This document shows, one piece after another, positions 16,610 through 26,804 of a stretch of 26,805 nt of DNA (positions are counted from its first letter, which is position 1; every line of letters starts with the position of its first letter). The notes under the pieces were generated by a model that had not been told where the DNA came from, ran no database searches, and was given only the letters and a program-made list of their open reading frames with translations. The DNA lies in contig JASNJN010000101.1 in assembly GCA_030180075.1 (NCBI GenBank), positions 1-26,805 of the forward strand. Reading direction: 5' to 3'. The position numbers and the translations under genes are program-made. This stretch comes from Mikrocytos mackini (taxonomy: Eukaryota; Endomyxa; Ascetosporea; Mikrocytida; Mikrocytiidae).

Positions 16610-18423
16610 CTATTTTAGGTATTGTTCCGATATATTATGCCGATTATCCCTAAAAACATTTTTAAAGTTGGAGAATGATCTCTCTACGGCCTCATTTGAA
16701 ATAGGAACGCAAAAATACTTCTGGTATAATTGTTTCGGACGAGGGTAAATTCACAAATTATTACTGAATTATTTTAACTCCAACATTTTCATAAAATCAT
16801 ATAAATTCATATTTCCATTTCGCATATTTTGTAGAAAATCGCCCAAATTTTATTTGTCTTAAATTAAAACAAATCCACGGTATCTTATGTAGAATTAGCT
16901 CACAAATAACACAGTTATATTGGATTCGTGATAATTTGGGACATGGGCGATAATATTTTAAAATACGGTATCTTTATACCCATTTTGTTACTTTGATGAT
17001 GAAAAATTGCGAGCGAGCAGGCAACACTGGTCTAGTTATTATCACAAAGTTGTTAAAATTTTCTGAAATACAACATAAGTCGCTATGGGTCAGTTTTAAG
17101 ACAAATAAAATTCGGGTGATTTTCTATAAAATACGCTATGTCATATTTCCCAACTTATTTGTCTCACAAAATACCCCCTTCTTGATCAAATCTAATGAGT
17201 TTCTATCTTGTCCCATTTTTGTTTAGCATAATTTATACTATTTTCAATCTTAGCTATCAGTTTCGAGTCAAATTTTTCATATGATAATCGTGTTATAGTC
17301 GATAGATTATCCAAATATGATTTATATGCTTTGAATCTATTAATATCTTGTTCCTTTAAATTAGTTCCCTCACAAATTACCAATAATTTACAAAGTTCTT
17401 CACAAACATTAATTATATAAGCAAATAAATCTTTGGTTTTGCATATATTCATAATTGTAAAAATCTGTTCTGTAATTACTTTGCCTTTTCTGTCTTTAAA
17501 ATATTCCAACAATACATCATAGTTTTTATATATTTCTTTTGCAGATTTTTGATATGAATTCCATCTCGTTGTATTGATTATCATTTTACTTACTTTTACA
17601 CCCTTTTCTTTAAGATGTTTTAATTTGTTATATTTATTTCCGCAAGAAAGAAATCTGTTAATGTTGCATATTAAATTTGATATTTCGCTTAACATGTTAT
17701 AAAACTTCTTTATTATGAGATTAATGTTATGGCAGATACATCTATTATATAAGATATTTAGTTTATTAGCAGTTGCGCCGATCACGGGGGCATTATCCCC
17801 CACTAGACATACTATCTTTTCTCTGTATAAATTATAGAAAGTTATAAAATGGTTTATTATCTGAACTAAATAATCGGAGTCCGGGTATTTGTCACAAATT
17901 TCTGTATTGATAAGTATTTCTTGTTTCTCTTTAAAAGCTAGAAAATTTACGATTGTCTACCATTTAAATCACTCGTTTCTTCGATCCCTATATAAACGAA
18001 TTGATTTTCCAGTTGTTTCTTTATAAAATCTTTTATTTTAATCGTAATGGTTCGAAATAATACTTCCTGTAATTGATTGCGTCTTTGGGCTGAATAATAA
18101 GTTGAAAAGTGACAAAGCTTTTGAACTGAATATTTTCTTTAATGAGTTCAATGAAAGTGAATTACTCAGTATATTTAAAAGGAATTCCATGTGAATGAAT
18201 TTTTCTTCGGGCTGTTTGATGAAGTTTGTTAATAGTCTGCATTTTTAAGTGAGTTATGTCGTGCAGTATCTTGGTGACGTTGTAGGGCTGTTTTATTTGC
18301 TGTTAAACTTGTCTTACAGTATATGCAGAATAAGTCGCCTTCTTCTTCTTTTAGAAATTTAAATTCTTCCAAGTAATTCTTAATTGTGTCTGGTCTGCTC
18401 ACTGTGCCTGGAATCTGGGGCAT
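16610..18423 (-). pseudogene. hAT transposase pseudogene, interrupted by a MITE
   Basis: Reading from 18423, an N-terminal BED-like finger is encoded (CIYC, then RHQDTARH, within 64 aa). After several stops and frame changes, the core appears (17192-17803 plus upstream sequence): KIVCLVGDNAP, then CICHNINLIIKKFY, then TRWNSYQKS. These fit the catalytic region of hAT proteins. Another frame change and the MITE follow. The hAT C-terminal dimerisation block then appears at about 16610-16740: VPISNEAVERSFSNFK and DNRHNISEQYLK before a TAG at 16610-16612. All three family landmarks occur in order, so this was once complete. It is beyond expression now. Confidence 0.85.
16817..17140. mobile_element. 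324-bp MITE, copy 2, inserted in the hAT transposase
   Basis: This belongs to the same family as 2338-2661. The left end reads CATATTTTGTAGAAAATCGC and the complement of the right end CGTATTTTATAGAAAATCAC, with TTTTATTTGTCTTAAA inside both. It is flanked by the perfect 10-bp repeat TCATATTTCC (16807-16816 and 17141-17150). Removing the element and one repeat rejoins hAT coding sequence on either side. It contains no gene. Confidence 0.87.
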
Positions 18424-18674
18424 CTTTAAAAAATTAAAATTTCAAAATGGAGAAACTTGTTTCCTACCTTTTTGAAAAAGAACGATAAGGTCCGGACCCC
18501 GACGATTTATCACAAACGATATCGAATATTTAAATAAAACATAGTTTTTTGGGTTGATCATATTTTTAATTTATGAATGTGTTAATTAAAACTGATAAAC
18601 GATAAGTTTTGGGCGTAAATCATAAAAATAGACAATTTAAAATTTAACTTTTGAAACAAAAATTTAATCATTAT

Positions 18675-19686
18675 TTATTTATCAATCCAAAGACCATTTC
18701 TTTCTAAAACATTATCCAATCTTTCATTAAAGTTACTGCAGGTCTTTATTACTATTTTATCTTCTAAAGAATCCCAACAATTTTTAACCGCGCTCCATAA
18801 ATCGTTTTTGTTTGTAAATTTTTTACCTCCCTTATATACTCTTGTTGTCATTATCCCCCAGATGTTCTCAATTGGATTCAAATCGGGGGAATTTGGGGGC
18901 CAAGATAATAAGTCGTTCCCCTTCTTATTAATGTATTCCATAGTCATTTTTGAAACGTGTGGAGGTGTATTATCCTGTTGGAAAAAGTATGAATTGTTAG
19001 GATACACCTCCCTAATACTCTGCAATATTCTTTCATCTAAAATCTTTATGTATTCTTTGGAGTTAATGCTATTTTCGTATAAAATTAAACACACCTTTCC
19101 ACGGCATGAAATGGTCCCATGAACCATAATTCTTCCTCGATCATGATGTTTTATTTTAGAATAAATACTGGAGCATTCTGTAATGCTTATTTGCAACAAC
19201 ATTTTCGCTTTTATGGGCCCGGATTTTGTGTGAATTGTCGGGCCCACTAAAAGAGAAGCGCTTTTCATCCGTAAATACAATTTTTTCAAGCAGGCCCGGA
19301 ACATGGACGTGATCCCTGGCAAATTTTAGCCGTTTCTCTATTGAGATTTTTTTTAGAAACGGCTTTATTTGCGGTTTTATATATCCAAACCCGTTGCCTT
19401 TTAGAAATTTTAGGAAGTAATAGTAAGAACATTGTAGATTGAGCTCACGGTGTGTTTCTTTTGCATTGTAGAAGGGTTTCGTCTTAAGTTTGTTTAAAAT
19501 GTAGCGCTTTTCCCTTGGAGAAATGGGCTCTTTGTCAGGTTATTTTTCATAGTAGCTTTTCTCGTTTGCGTTCCGGAATAGACTTGTTACGGGTGTTTTT
19601 GTGAATTTGGATACTTTTCGCCATGTTCCGAACAGTGCTTTGAGTCTGAGTATGTGTGGGCGTGAGAAAGTCGAATTTGTTTTCAT
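18675..19686 (-). pseudogene. Tc1/mariner-type transposase pseudogene (DD34E)
   Basis: The ATG at 19684-19686 opens an N-terminal DNA-binding region of 48 codons ending in an in-frame TAA (19540-19542). The same frame continues with ISPREKRYILNKLKTKPFY and reaches the first catalytic aspartate in IVFTDEKRFSFSGPDN. A one-base frame change near 19210-19230 leads into the frame ending at 18675, which holds FQQDNTPPHVS and SWPPNSPDLNPIENIWG. Thirty-four residues separate the second D from the E, the Tc1 spacing. At least one nonsense codon and one frameshift make it inactive. Terminal repeats are uncertain: a weak GGGC-TAAA similarity exists between about 18611 and the complement of 19734, with no clear TA duplication. 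Confidence 0.85.
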
Positions 19687-20563
19687 ATTTAAATGTTAAA
19701 TCTAAAAAAAATTTTTGATTTTGTCGTTTAGCCCTCTAAAATGCCGTGAACACAGGCTGTATGGGTTTTATTATTTTAATATAGTCATATTCTGCTAAAT
19801 AATGATATAAACACGTACAGTTTGATATTTTGATTTTGAAAAATAAAATTTTAAAATTATAACCTTGAATTTACGTGATTATATCACACCTATATCTTAA
19901 TTCTTCGTGCAATGAGTTTATTTTTTTAATATTTTATGCTCTTATATGGGTTGTAAATTTTGTTGTTTCTAAAAGAGTTTTTCAAATCCAAATTTTAAAA
20001 CATCTTGCCTTAATTTTAAGTTCTAAGGGATACAAAATGATTAATGTGCGAAATGGCATTAAAATGGTATTTACAGACAGATGCCACTTGTCTCTTGTTT
20101 TAAGATGTTCTCTAGAGATCACATAAGCGCTTCCATTCTGCCCCTCCAAATGCGACAACTACACGACATACCCTACTTAATAAAGACATGTTGGGGAAAT
20201 ATAAAGATTAATACATTACAGACAGATGTACAATAAACTGACTACCCGCCTGAAGTCATAAAACAACGATTTAATATTTGAAAATTTAAGAATAGACATT
20301 GTTCGTGATATAAGAACATAATGACAACTTATTACGCGGGGAAATTAATAACAACGAATATATTTAGGGGATGTGCAATTACAGTGGATAGAATTCAAAA
20401 TTAAGAGCCTGTTAATTAATATTTTAATAATTTAGTTTTAATTATTTATATGTATTGCTTTTTTGGAAATAATCCTTCTATCTACATGTTTCTATAATTA
20501 TGGCAAATCAATAAATTTGATTAATTTAACATTTAATAACTTGTCGTCATTTAAATTTTAGTT
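19687..20563. other. AT-rich stretch without a recognisable gene
   Basis: This probably includes the 5' end of the Tc1 element. No convincing coding region is seen; an 83-codon plus-strand frame at 19875-20126 has no family resemblance. A short direct repeat TTACAGACAGATG occurs near 20070 and 20215. Nothing else stands out. Confidence 0.4.
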
Positions 20564-21397
20564 TCAAAATTTTTTTTTACTTTTTAAAATAGAATAGCAA
20601 AATAATATTAAAATGANTANAGNNNATTTNTTCATCTCTCCGTCTTTCTCATACCTCTTGTTGAATGTATAAACAATAGTTTTTCCATTATCCTTTAATT
20701 CTTTTGTAAGTATACAGAGTATATACTCCATAAATATATTAACAGCCAAATAATTTATGTAAGTATCCATACACTCTGATCGTTTATTCTCATCCAACTT
20801 TCCAAAGGCACCCAAGCCCTGTTTGGTATATTTCTTCAAGAAATCCAGGGCTACATGGGTAATGCTAAATAATAAAAGGATCGTTTTTTCATTCTTAAAC
20901 TTGAAAGTATCATCAGAGCTTCCAAGTTTCTTATAAAGCATAGATGCTCGGTTAAAAGGTTTCGTAATGTTTGAATTCATCATGAATACCTTGTGGTGGA
21001 TAATTGAAAGCTCATCTGGATCATTTGTATCTATTCTCGAATAGTATTCATTATAAATGGTTTCGAACTTGTCAAATGTCATTTGTTCGTCTAAGTTTTG
21101 GATGTTAACAATATCAATATCTATCTTGGTATCTTCGTTGTCATTTGGTTTGTTCTGATCAGATGGGGCCGAATTATCATTCTCATTCAGTTGTAAGATG
21201 TTGTCTTTATCAGTTTCAGAGGAAGTTCCTTTGGTGGGTTCTGAATCGTCGAGTGGTGCGTATTTGTATAAAACTATAGCTAGTACTGTTCCGCAAATAA
21301 AAGCCAAGATAAATGCTATACCAAACTCCTTTGCTGCTCGGCTCTTGTTCTTAGGTCTGACTTTATCTGAAATAGTGTGTCGTCTGTATGGTTTCAT
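20564..21397 (-). CDS. Single-pass membrane protein of unknown function
   Basis: I do not recognise a family. From the ATG at 21397 the protein has a basic N-terminus (KPYRRHTISDKVRPKNKSR), one strong membrane span at about residues 25-47 (AFILAFICGTVLAIVLYKYA), a low-complexity acidic stretch rich in D, N, S and T (~50-95), and a mixed helical C-terminal domain of ~160 residues. The topology would put the C-terminal domain outside or in the ER lumen. The 3' end is unreliable: ambiguous bases at 20617, 20620, 20623-20625 and 20630 fall in the last codons. The codon at 20624-20626 reads TNN and may be the real stop, giving ~257 residues. It is divergent from the broken NTPase gene across 73 bp. 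Confidence 0.6.
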   Translation of the reverse strand: MKPYRRHTISDKVRPKNKSRAAKEFGIAFILAFICGTVLAIVLYKYAPLDDSEPTKGTSSETDKDNILQLNENDNSAPSDQNKPNDNEDTKIDIDIVNIQNLDEQMTFDKFETIYNEYYSRIDTNDPDELSIIHHKVFMMNSNITKPFNRASMLYKKLGSSDDTFKFKNEKTILLLFSITHVALDFLKKYTKQGLGAFGKLDENKRSECMDTYINYLAVNIFMEYILCILTKELKDNGKTIVYTFNKRYEKDGEMXKXXXXILILFCYSILKSKKKF

Positions 21398-21423
21398 TTT
21401 AGCAGTTAATTAGATCACAAGGA

Positions 21424-21446
21424 TGACGTAATTTATGATGACGTCA
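21424..21446. promoter_or_regulatory. Two CRE/ATF-like bZIP sites in a divergent promoter
   Basis: TGACGTAA (21424-21431) and the perfect palindrome TGACGTCA (21439-21446) lie 15 bp apart, start to start. They sit in the 73-bp gap between the membrane-protein start (21397) and the P-loop gene start (21471). TGACGTCA is the classical bZIP/ATF-CREB target. The placement is suggestive, but binding is an inference. Confidence 0.4.
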
Positions 21447-21470
21447 TGCAGCATCTAACATTTTGAAAAA

Positions 21471-24222
21471 ATGTCAAACCAATTCTCACTAACAGAAGGA
21501 AGTAACGCATCCAGAAATGATAGTTCTTACTCATTTTCAGACATAATGGATTGGCTCAACGGGAAAACTAAAGAATTACAAGCAGAATTTTTAGAAAGTG
21601 TGACAAGCCTAAGTATATCAAACGAATCTCAACCCGACGAAAGTGTATATAAAGCGTACGACTATGAACTTACAAAAATATACACATTGAATCCCCTGTA
21701 TCTGAGAGATGATTCAATCCTATCTTTTCAACTTTTATCGTACTTGTTTAACAATTATAAAAGCGTAACTATTACATAGCCATCGGGAACGGGAAAGTCC
21801 TCATTTTTAATGCTAATGAGGGATCTGTTGGATTACCCTGACCTACAAGTTTTTAAACTCGAGGAAATACTTAAAGAATCGGATTCGAATAATGTGGAAA
21901 GAGATTTAGACACAAAAAGAAATAATGGTCCTCATAACCAAACGCCATTGATTGACATAACGAAACAAATGATACAAAATATTTACAGTAAAACAATGAT
22001 TCTTTATATAAATTTGTCGGATACTCTTAAAGAACATATTGAAAGTGTGGTAAAGAAACATTACAACGAACAATACCTGTTATATTACATTAATAAACAG
22101 ATTATTCAATATGTAGGAACTCATACCATTATGAATACGAGATTGATTACAAAATGGCATGAATATGAAGCGACAAACAACACCTTATTCAATCACCTTG
22201 CTAGTGATAAGATAGGAAGCGCGGAAATTTCGCATTTTCAAGTGTTATATCGTAATGTAACCAGCTTCGTGCACGAAGAAATCTCTCAGGGGAACTTAAC
22301 ATTAATTAAAAGAGACGAAGGAAACAATGATCTCGTGATTCCAAATACTGATGATACGCATATAGACATAGAGAAGTTTATTATCATAATAGACGAAGCA
22401 GACATTTTACTTTCGCATCCAGCTTCCTCAACAAAGAACGAATTTGAAGAACTCACCGAAAGCACAATTTTGGACACAATTTTGTGTCCTGTACGATCTA
22501 GCACAACAGCTAACATACCAAGATCTATCAGATATTTAATAAGCTCCATATTGCCAATTATGACGCACAATGAGAAGGAAAATGTGCACCCAGAAATAAT
22601 CCCATTCAATGCGTTTAATATAAACAATCCGGAATAATTTGGCGAGTTCAAACTAAAGCAATTTGTTAGCATAATAAAGCAAATTCCCAAAGATATAAAA
22701 ATTCCTCGAACAAATATTGAAAGTGTTACGCTCGAACTAATACAAAACGGAGGAAATATCGTTCCATTTTTAGAAAAGGATATCAAATTTGAAGATGTTA
22801 AGAAAATTAAAAAAATATGGAAAGCTTGCATTGTAGAGTCACGAAATACCAGAAAAATTAACAAGAAAAATCTGAATGAAGGAAACACCACTGAGGAACT
22901 AAACGTGGAGATTGTAACAACTGCACTTACTTATTTCTTTTTCTACTTGTTTGGGCAACCTTGTTCCAATATAAATAAAACCCAAACATCCACAGAAGCA
23001 TATTTAAGAACACTGGCTGATAAAGAAACCGAGTATCGTAAAAATAATGACAATTTATATTCTCTTAGAACACCACACAGTGCATTTAGAATGTTGCACA
23101 TGAAACTCAATTTAAGGGGAATAGTCAGTTTCTTAATAGCAAAAAACCCGGAGAGAAGCATCCACATCAGAAAATCATTTCGCTTTCCCTCAGAAATAAG
23201 AACAAAGGAATTCTGGAACATATTCGATAAATTAAACATTACACGTCAGAAATTCAAATTTCCTTATAGAATAGAATTGGAGAATTTTGGAAAGTTATTC
23301 GAATATGATGTGAATAAATTGCACGACGAAGAATTCAAGTTTTTATGGTACCTTTATAACACAGGATTTATCAAAGCTAATAAGTACAGTTCAATAACTA
23401 TTCCTTTTCCTGAAACTAAAAGTAAAAAGTCCACTGCACCATACATAGAGCTTGACTGGACAAATATTCAGAAACAGATTTCTTTCAGTGACGAAGAACA
23501 ACGCCATAAGAATGATGATATATTCGAACGGTTTGGAGATGACACGTTGAAGATGGAATTTTCAAAATTTGTAAAAAGAGGAAATTTGGAACTAATTATT
23601 AGAAGGGCACAAGAAGCGATTGAAAAGAAAAAAGGGCTGATTTTTTAAAACATCTTAGAAAGGGAGAAACGAAAGAAGAAGCAATGATACGAAACAATAA
23701 TAAAATTCCCAATAATGTTCAGGAAACTCAATTTGAACAGGAGTTCGTAAAAGAACTAAAGGAATCTATCTACGACGAGTTTAAAAAGAAGTGGCCGGAG
23801 ATGTCAATTGAAATATTAAAGATTTGGTTGACGTTAACAGCCAAGTACCTAAGCTAGCAGATATTCGATGTAAAGACGGTAAACTAAAAACAAAGAAATG
23901 TAAGTTAGATGTTTTTGTCGAACTAAAGCTTTCCAATCCCCGAGACAAAAATCTAGATGTATACTTTCTTATCGGACTCAAAGTGGATCAACATGATTTG
24001 GACAGTTTTATATTACTGGAAGAAAACAATAAATACTGCCCCAATATACGCGACCTAGAGGATAAAAATGTGTTTTATGTGTTAGTCTCATTAAATAATC
24101 CAGATATAAAGGAGGAATTAAGAAGGTATGATGATAATGGTTTCCAAATGTTTTTTGTATGTGTATTATTGGAATATGATGTGGATAAAGAATGGCTTAG
24201 GAGTATAAATTATAAGCTATAA
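21471..24222 (+). pseudogene. Broken P-loop NTPase gene with nuclease-like C-terminus
   Basis: One gene appears split by an in-frame TAG (21777-21779), an in-frame TAA (22635-22637), a one-base frame change at a T6 run (23641-23646), and another near 23815-23824. Together it spans about 915 codons. The first break falls immediately before the Walker A PSGTGKSSFL (21780 on). Walker B is FIIIIDEADILLSHP (about 22378-22420). The C-terminal segment (23824-24222) has LADIRCKDGKL, then KLDVFVELKLS, spaced like a PD-(D/E)XK nuclease core. NTPase plus restriction-like nuclease is the architecture of Crinkler/RHS-type proteins, but I cannot confirm membership. It could also be another AAA/STAND-like family. 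Whether the breaks are decay or sequence errors is unresolved; the two nonsense codons are not at homopolymers. Confidence 0.65.
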
Positions 24223-24274
24223 GAATAAATATCTAAAGTAAAGTAAACAAAGATTTAAATTAAATGAATTATTG

Positions 24275-24295
24275 TTATTAAAAGGGTTTTAATAA
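24275..24295 (+). other. Perfect 9-bp hairpin downstream of the NTPase gene
   Basis: TTATTAAAA, a GGG loop, then TTTTAATAA form a perfect stem-loop 53 bp after the final stop. It could be a 3'-processing feature or a chance AT palindrome. Confidence 0.3.
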
Positions 24296-24435
24296 TATGA
24301 ATTAAATGAAAAACCATTTCATAGTTTTATTAAAATTTAAGATTGTATAAAAACCTTCATGTTAGATTTCCATAATAAAAATAAACCCTAATATAAAAAA
24401 CCTTTTTCAACGATTTATATGTTCTGTATAATATT

Positions 24436-24906
24436 TAGGGCTCCCAAAAAGCAATTTTTTCAAAATTGCATATGATTATTATTACGTTGTTTTAACGCTG
24501 TAGAACGATTTTCAGGTCCCGTAGAGCCTCTGGTAGCGCTATTTAAAAGCAATAAAAGGCAATAAAGCAATTTTGGGCAATTTTTAGGTAAATTAACTAA
24601 AATAACAGCAATTTGGCGTAATAAATGGAATTATTTGGGTTGTTAATCTGGCAAAATTCAAATAAAAATTTTTGACAAAAAATCAAAAATGAAATTCACC
24701 ATATTTATCATTAATAGTTATTTAATAACGCTATTAATACATAAACAGAATTATTTTGTCATTTCAGGTTATTTTTTGGAAGGAATTTTCCCAATTTTAT
24801 AATAAAATGGATGGATTTTCATCGTTTTAGAGGCAATTTGGCGCAAAGAATGCATGTTTTAGGGCAATTTCCTATATAAATATAAAAGCAATTTCTGGGA
24901 GCCCTA
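24436..24906. mobile_element. 471-bp hAT-type MITE with 8-bp target duplication
   Basis: The left end is TAGGGCTCCCAAAAAGCAAT (24436-24455). The right end GGGAGCCCTA (24897-24906) is its inverted match over the first 10-11 bases. The element is flanked by a perfect 8-bp repeat ATAATATT at 24428-24435 and 24907-24914. The TAGGG terminus and 8-bp duplication are hAT features. There is no coding content; the interior is rich in the short motif GGCAATTT and AGCAATTT in both orientations. Its ends differ from the hAT element at 16387-18501. Confidence 0.87.
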
Positions 24907-24912
24907 ATAATA

Positions 24913-25137
24913 TTACTTTATAATATGTTTGATACCTTCTCCATCAATTGCAAACACAGATTTATCGTTCTTGAACAACAAGTCAACCTCACCATCCAAA
25001 ATTATTTTTTTGTCTATATTACTGTTTTCATTCGAAAGTGTCCACACTTCTTTCCCTGAGTAAATTAGAACGAATAACCGTCCATTATTTGTTAACTTTT
25101 TTTTAAACAGCATACAGGCATAATTAATTAGATCTGT
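24913..25137 (-). pseudogene. 3' remnant of a host gene, probably cut by the R2-like element
   Basis: A minus-strand frame ending in TAA at 24913-24915 encodes ~70 residues, including GRLFVLIYSGKEVWTLS and KSVFAIDGEGIKHIIK. This beta-rich sequence resembles one or two propeller blades but matches no family I know. The frame remains open above the ATG at 25113 (TDLINYAC) until it meets the G+C-richer retroelement tail at about 25138-25143. Its stop codon overlaps the target duplication of the adjacent MITE. I read it as the C-terminal end of a longer gene truncated by retrotransposition. It could also be a small independent gene of 66 residues. Confidence 0.35.
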
Positions 25138-25149
25138 GCTCTGTTACTT

Positions 25150-25192
25150 CCAACCGTGTTGGTGGTTCCTGTTCCCTTTCTGTGGAGAAAGG
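25150..25192 (-). other. Two adjacent hairpins in the retroelement 3' UTR
   Basis: CCAAC-CGT-GTTGG (25150-25162) and CCTTTCT-GTGG-AGAAAGG (25175-25192) are perfect stems of 5 and 7 bp, on either strand. R2-type elements use structured 3' UTR RNA for recognition by their own reverse transcriptase, so these are candidates for that role. Confidence 0.4.
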
Positions 25193-25442
25193 ACCCCTCC
25201 TACTTCCTTTTCCCTTTCCTTTTATTTTCTTTCACACAGGACTTACGCCACCTAATAATTTTGTCAAAGACAATTTAAGTATGCCTCCTAAACCGGAGGT
25301 GGCTTCACCTCAGAAGGATCTGCTCTTTAAGGGTGTGTATGGGCAAGTAGCCCTGCGCCCGTCTTTAAGTGTACGTGACACTAAGGTTGGCTGCCTGATC
25401 GCTCTCTCTTTGGGTCCTTTCTCCTTGTTCTCTCCAAAGCTC

Positions 25443-26804
25443 TTATTTGCGGGCTGCAGGGGTGAGGTTGAAGGCTTTACCTATGTTGTGGACGTAGCGT
25501 TTGACTGCGGGGAAATTCTTCTTCCCTACTCTGCTTCTCCTCTGGATGAATGCTTCTAAGGGTCCCTTATAGGCTGCCAGCATTGGCCGCTTTGGCGTTT
25601 GGTTCCCGGGTTGCGCGTCTCCCAACTTGGTTGAAAACCAGTGGTAAATGTTGAGACTACCTTTCAGGTTCACATTCTGGATCCTTGATAGTAGCTCAAC
25701 TTTTTGCGCTGCCCTAGAGCCAGACTGGTTTCTGCCAAGCCCATGGGGCCTGGCATTTGCTTTTCTGAACCTGGTTAGATTCTCGGACGCGTCCTTAGTG
25801 ATTGTTCCTACTTGTCCTATAACAAAAGTGTAGTTGGTCACTCTGTAACCAGGGTACTTCCTTCTTATGATTTCTGGGAGATGTTTATACTTTTCCTTCT
25901 TCTCGGTTTCTTTCACTGTTATCAGGTCTTCTGCACTGACTCCAACCTCGAGGATTGTGATCCTCTTCTTTATGTTGTCAATGCAGAGGATGTCTGGTAA
26001 CTGTGAAGTCTTCACCCCTTCCTCTTTGTACCAGACACGTTGGTCCAGTACCAGGGTGAAGTTGTCATCCGATCTTTCTGCTCTTGCACCCATATCTGAC
26101 AACAGGAATTTCTTCCCAAGTTGTCTGTTGTTGATCACATCGTTGGCGATCTGCAAAACCACTGCATCGTGTCTGTTCTTTAGCAGACTGAATGGTATTA
26201 CAGTGCAGCCACCTAGGATGTGTCCAACAGTTTCGGGACATCCTTTGCATTTTCTACACTTTGGGTCTACCGATGGGTTAACCCTATGTTTCCAGGCCCT
26301 TACATCACCACGTCCTTCTTGTAGTAGTAGGACCCGTCTTGTGTCGTAAGGGCTTAATCCTGGCTTGGATAGCCAAACGTTTGATGCTTTTTGATCCAGA
26401 TGTTCTTGTTTCCGGATCGTATTGAACCCAGACTGTAGCTTTGAACCGTCCCACTGTTTAAGGTGGTTCCTGTAGAAGGTTTCACGAATAATCCGCACTT
26501 CCTCATGTTCAGGCTTATGTCTGAGTCCTCGCTTACCTTCAAATTGGTAGTTGGTGACCTTGTCACGGGCTCTCTGCACTATCGTTTTTTGTTTCGAGCC
26601 ACGTGAACGGAGAGCTTGTTGAAGGAGGTGCTGGCTTCTAATAATATGAGCAGATATGTCCCGGTCCTTCTTCCATTTCTGGTCTCTGGTTCCGTACACC
26701 TGCTCATATGCCATTGGGCACTCCTCATACGTCTGGAGTCTGTCGAAGTACCTGCATACTGATATAGCCTCAAGATAATCATCTTCCTCGAAATTGGGAA
26801 TGTT
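25443..26804 (-). CDS. R2/Dong-type retrotransposon ORF, C-terminal part (CCHC finger and endonuclease)
   Basis: The frame is open to the window edge with no stop (454 codons visible). The first internal ATG at 26714 is not the true start; NIPNFEEDDYLEAISVCRYF lies upstream. In order: a basic linker region, RIIRETFYRNHLKQWDGSKL, a CCHC knuckle (PKCRKCKGCPETVGHILGGC), and a restriction-like endonuclease with QLPDILCIDN, ITILEVGVSAEDL and EKKEKYKHLPEI. The PD, E and K-KY residues fit the catalytic core that nicks target DNA for target-primed reverse transcription. Unlike the copy at 1339-2228, this one has no break and a ~75-residue longer C-terminus. It may belong to a recently active copy. 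Confidence 0.85.
   Translation of the reverse strand, partial: NIPNFEEDDYLEAISVCRYFDRLQTYEECPMAYEQVYGTRDQKWKKDRDISAHIIRSQHLLQQALRSRGSKQKTIVQRARDKVTNYQFEGKRGLRHKPEHEEVRIIRETFYRNHLKQWDGSKLQSGFNTIRKQEHLDQKASNVWLSKPGLSPYDTRRVLLLQEGRGDVRAWKHRVNPSVDPKCRKCKGCPETVGHILGGCTVIPFSLLKNRHDAVVLQIANDVINNRQLGKKFLLSDMGARAERSDDNFTLVLDQRVWYKEEGVKTSQLPDILCIDNIKKRITILEVGVSAEDLITVKETEKKEKYKHLPEIIRRKYPGYRVTNYTFVIGQVGTITKDASENLTRFRKANARPHGLGRNQSGSRAAQKVELLSRIQNVNLKGSLNIYHWFSTKLGDAQPGNQTPKRPMLAAYKGPLEAFIQRRSRVGKKNFPAVKRYVHNIGKAFNLTPAARK

Larger units (their letters stand above)
16387..18501 (-). mobile_element. hAT-family DNA transposon, inactive, with 8-bp target duplication
   Basis: The element is flanked by the perfect 8-bp direct repeat ACGATTTA (16379-16386 and 18502-18509), the size made by hAT transposases. 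Its ends are CCGGGTCCGGAC (16387-16398) and the complement of GTCCGGACCCCG (18490-18501), a 12-bp inverted repeat with one mismatch. Inside, on the minus strand, are the zinc finger, core and dimerisation parts of a hAT transposase, all broken, and an inserted 324-bp MITE (16817-17140). The total is 2115 bp, or about 1.8 kb without the MITE. Confidence 0.88.

Noticed and set aside
19875-20126. 83-codon plus-strand frame
   Set aside because: It is in AT-rich flank, with no domain, no homologue recognised and no promoter block.
25185-25241. Polypyrimidine tract followed by CACAGG, resembling a 3' splice site on the plus strand
   Set aside because: It lies on the antisense strand of a retroelement 3' UTR, with no matching exon.
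25182-25559. 125-codon plus-strand frame and further plus frames to 26349
   Set aside because: These are antisense to the R2-like ORF and its 3' UTR; the retroelement reading is clearly supported.
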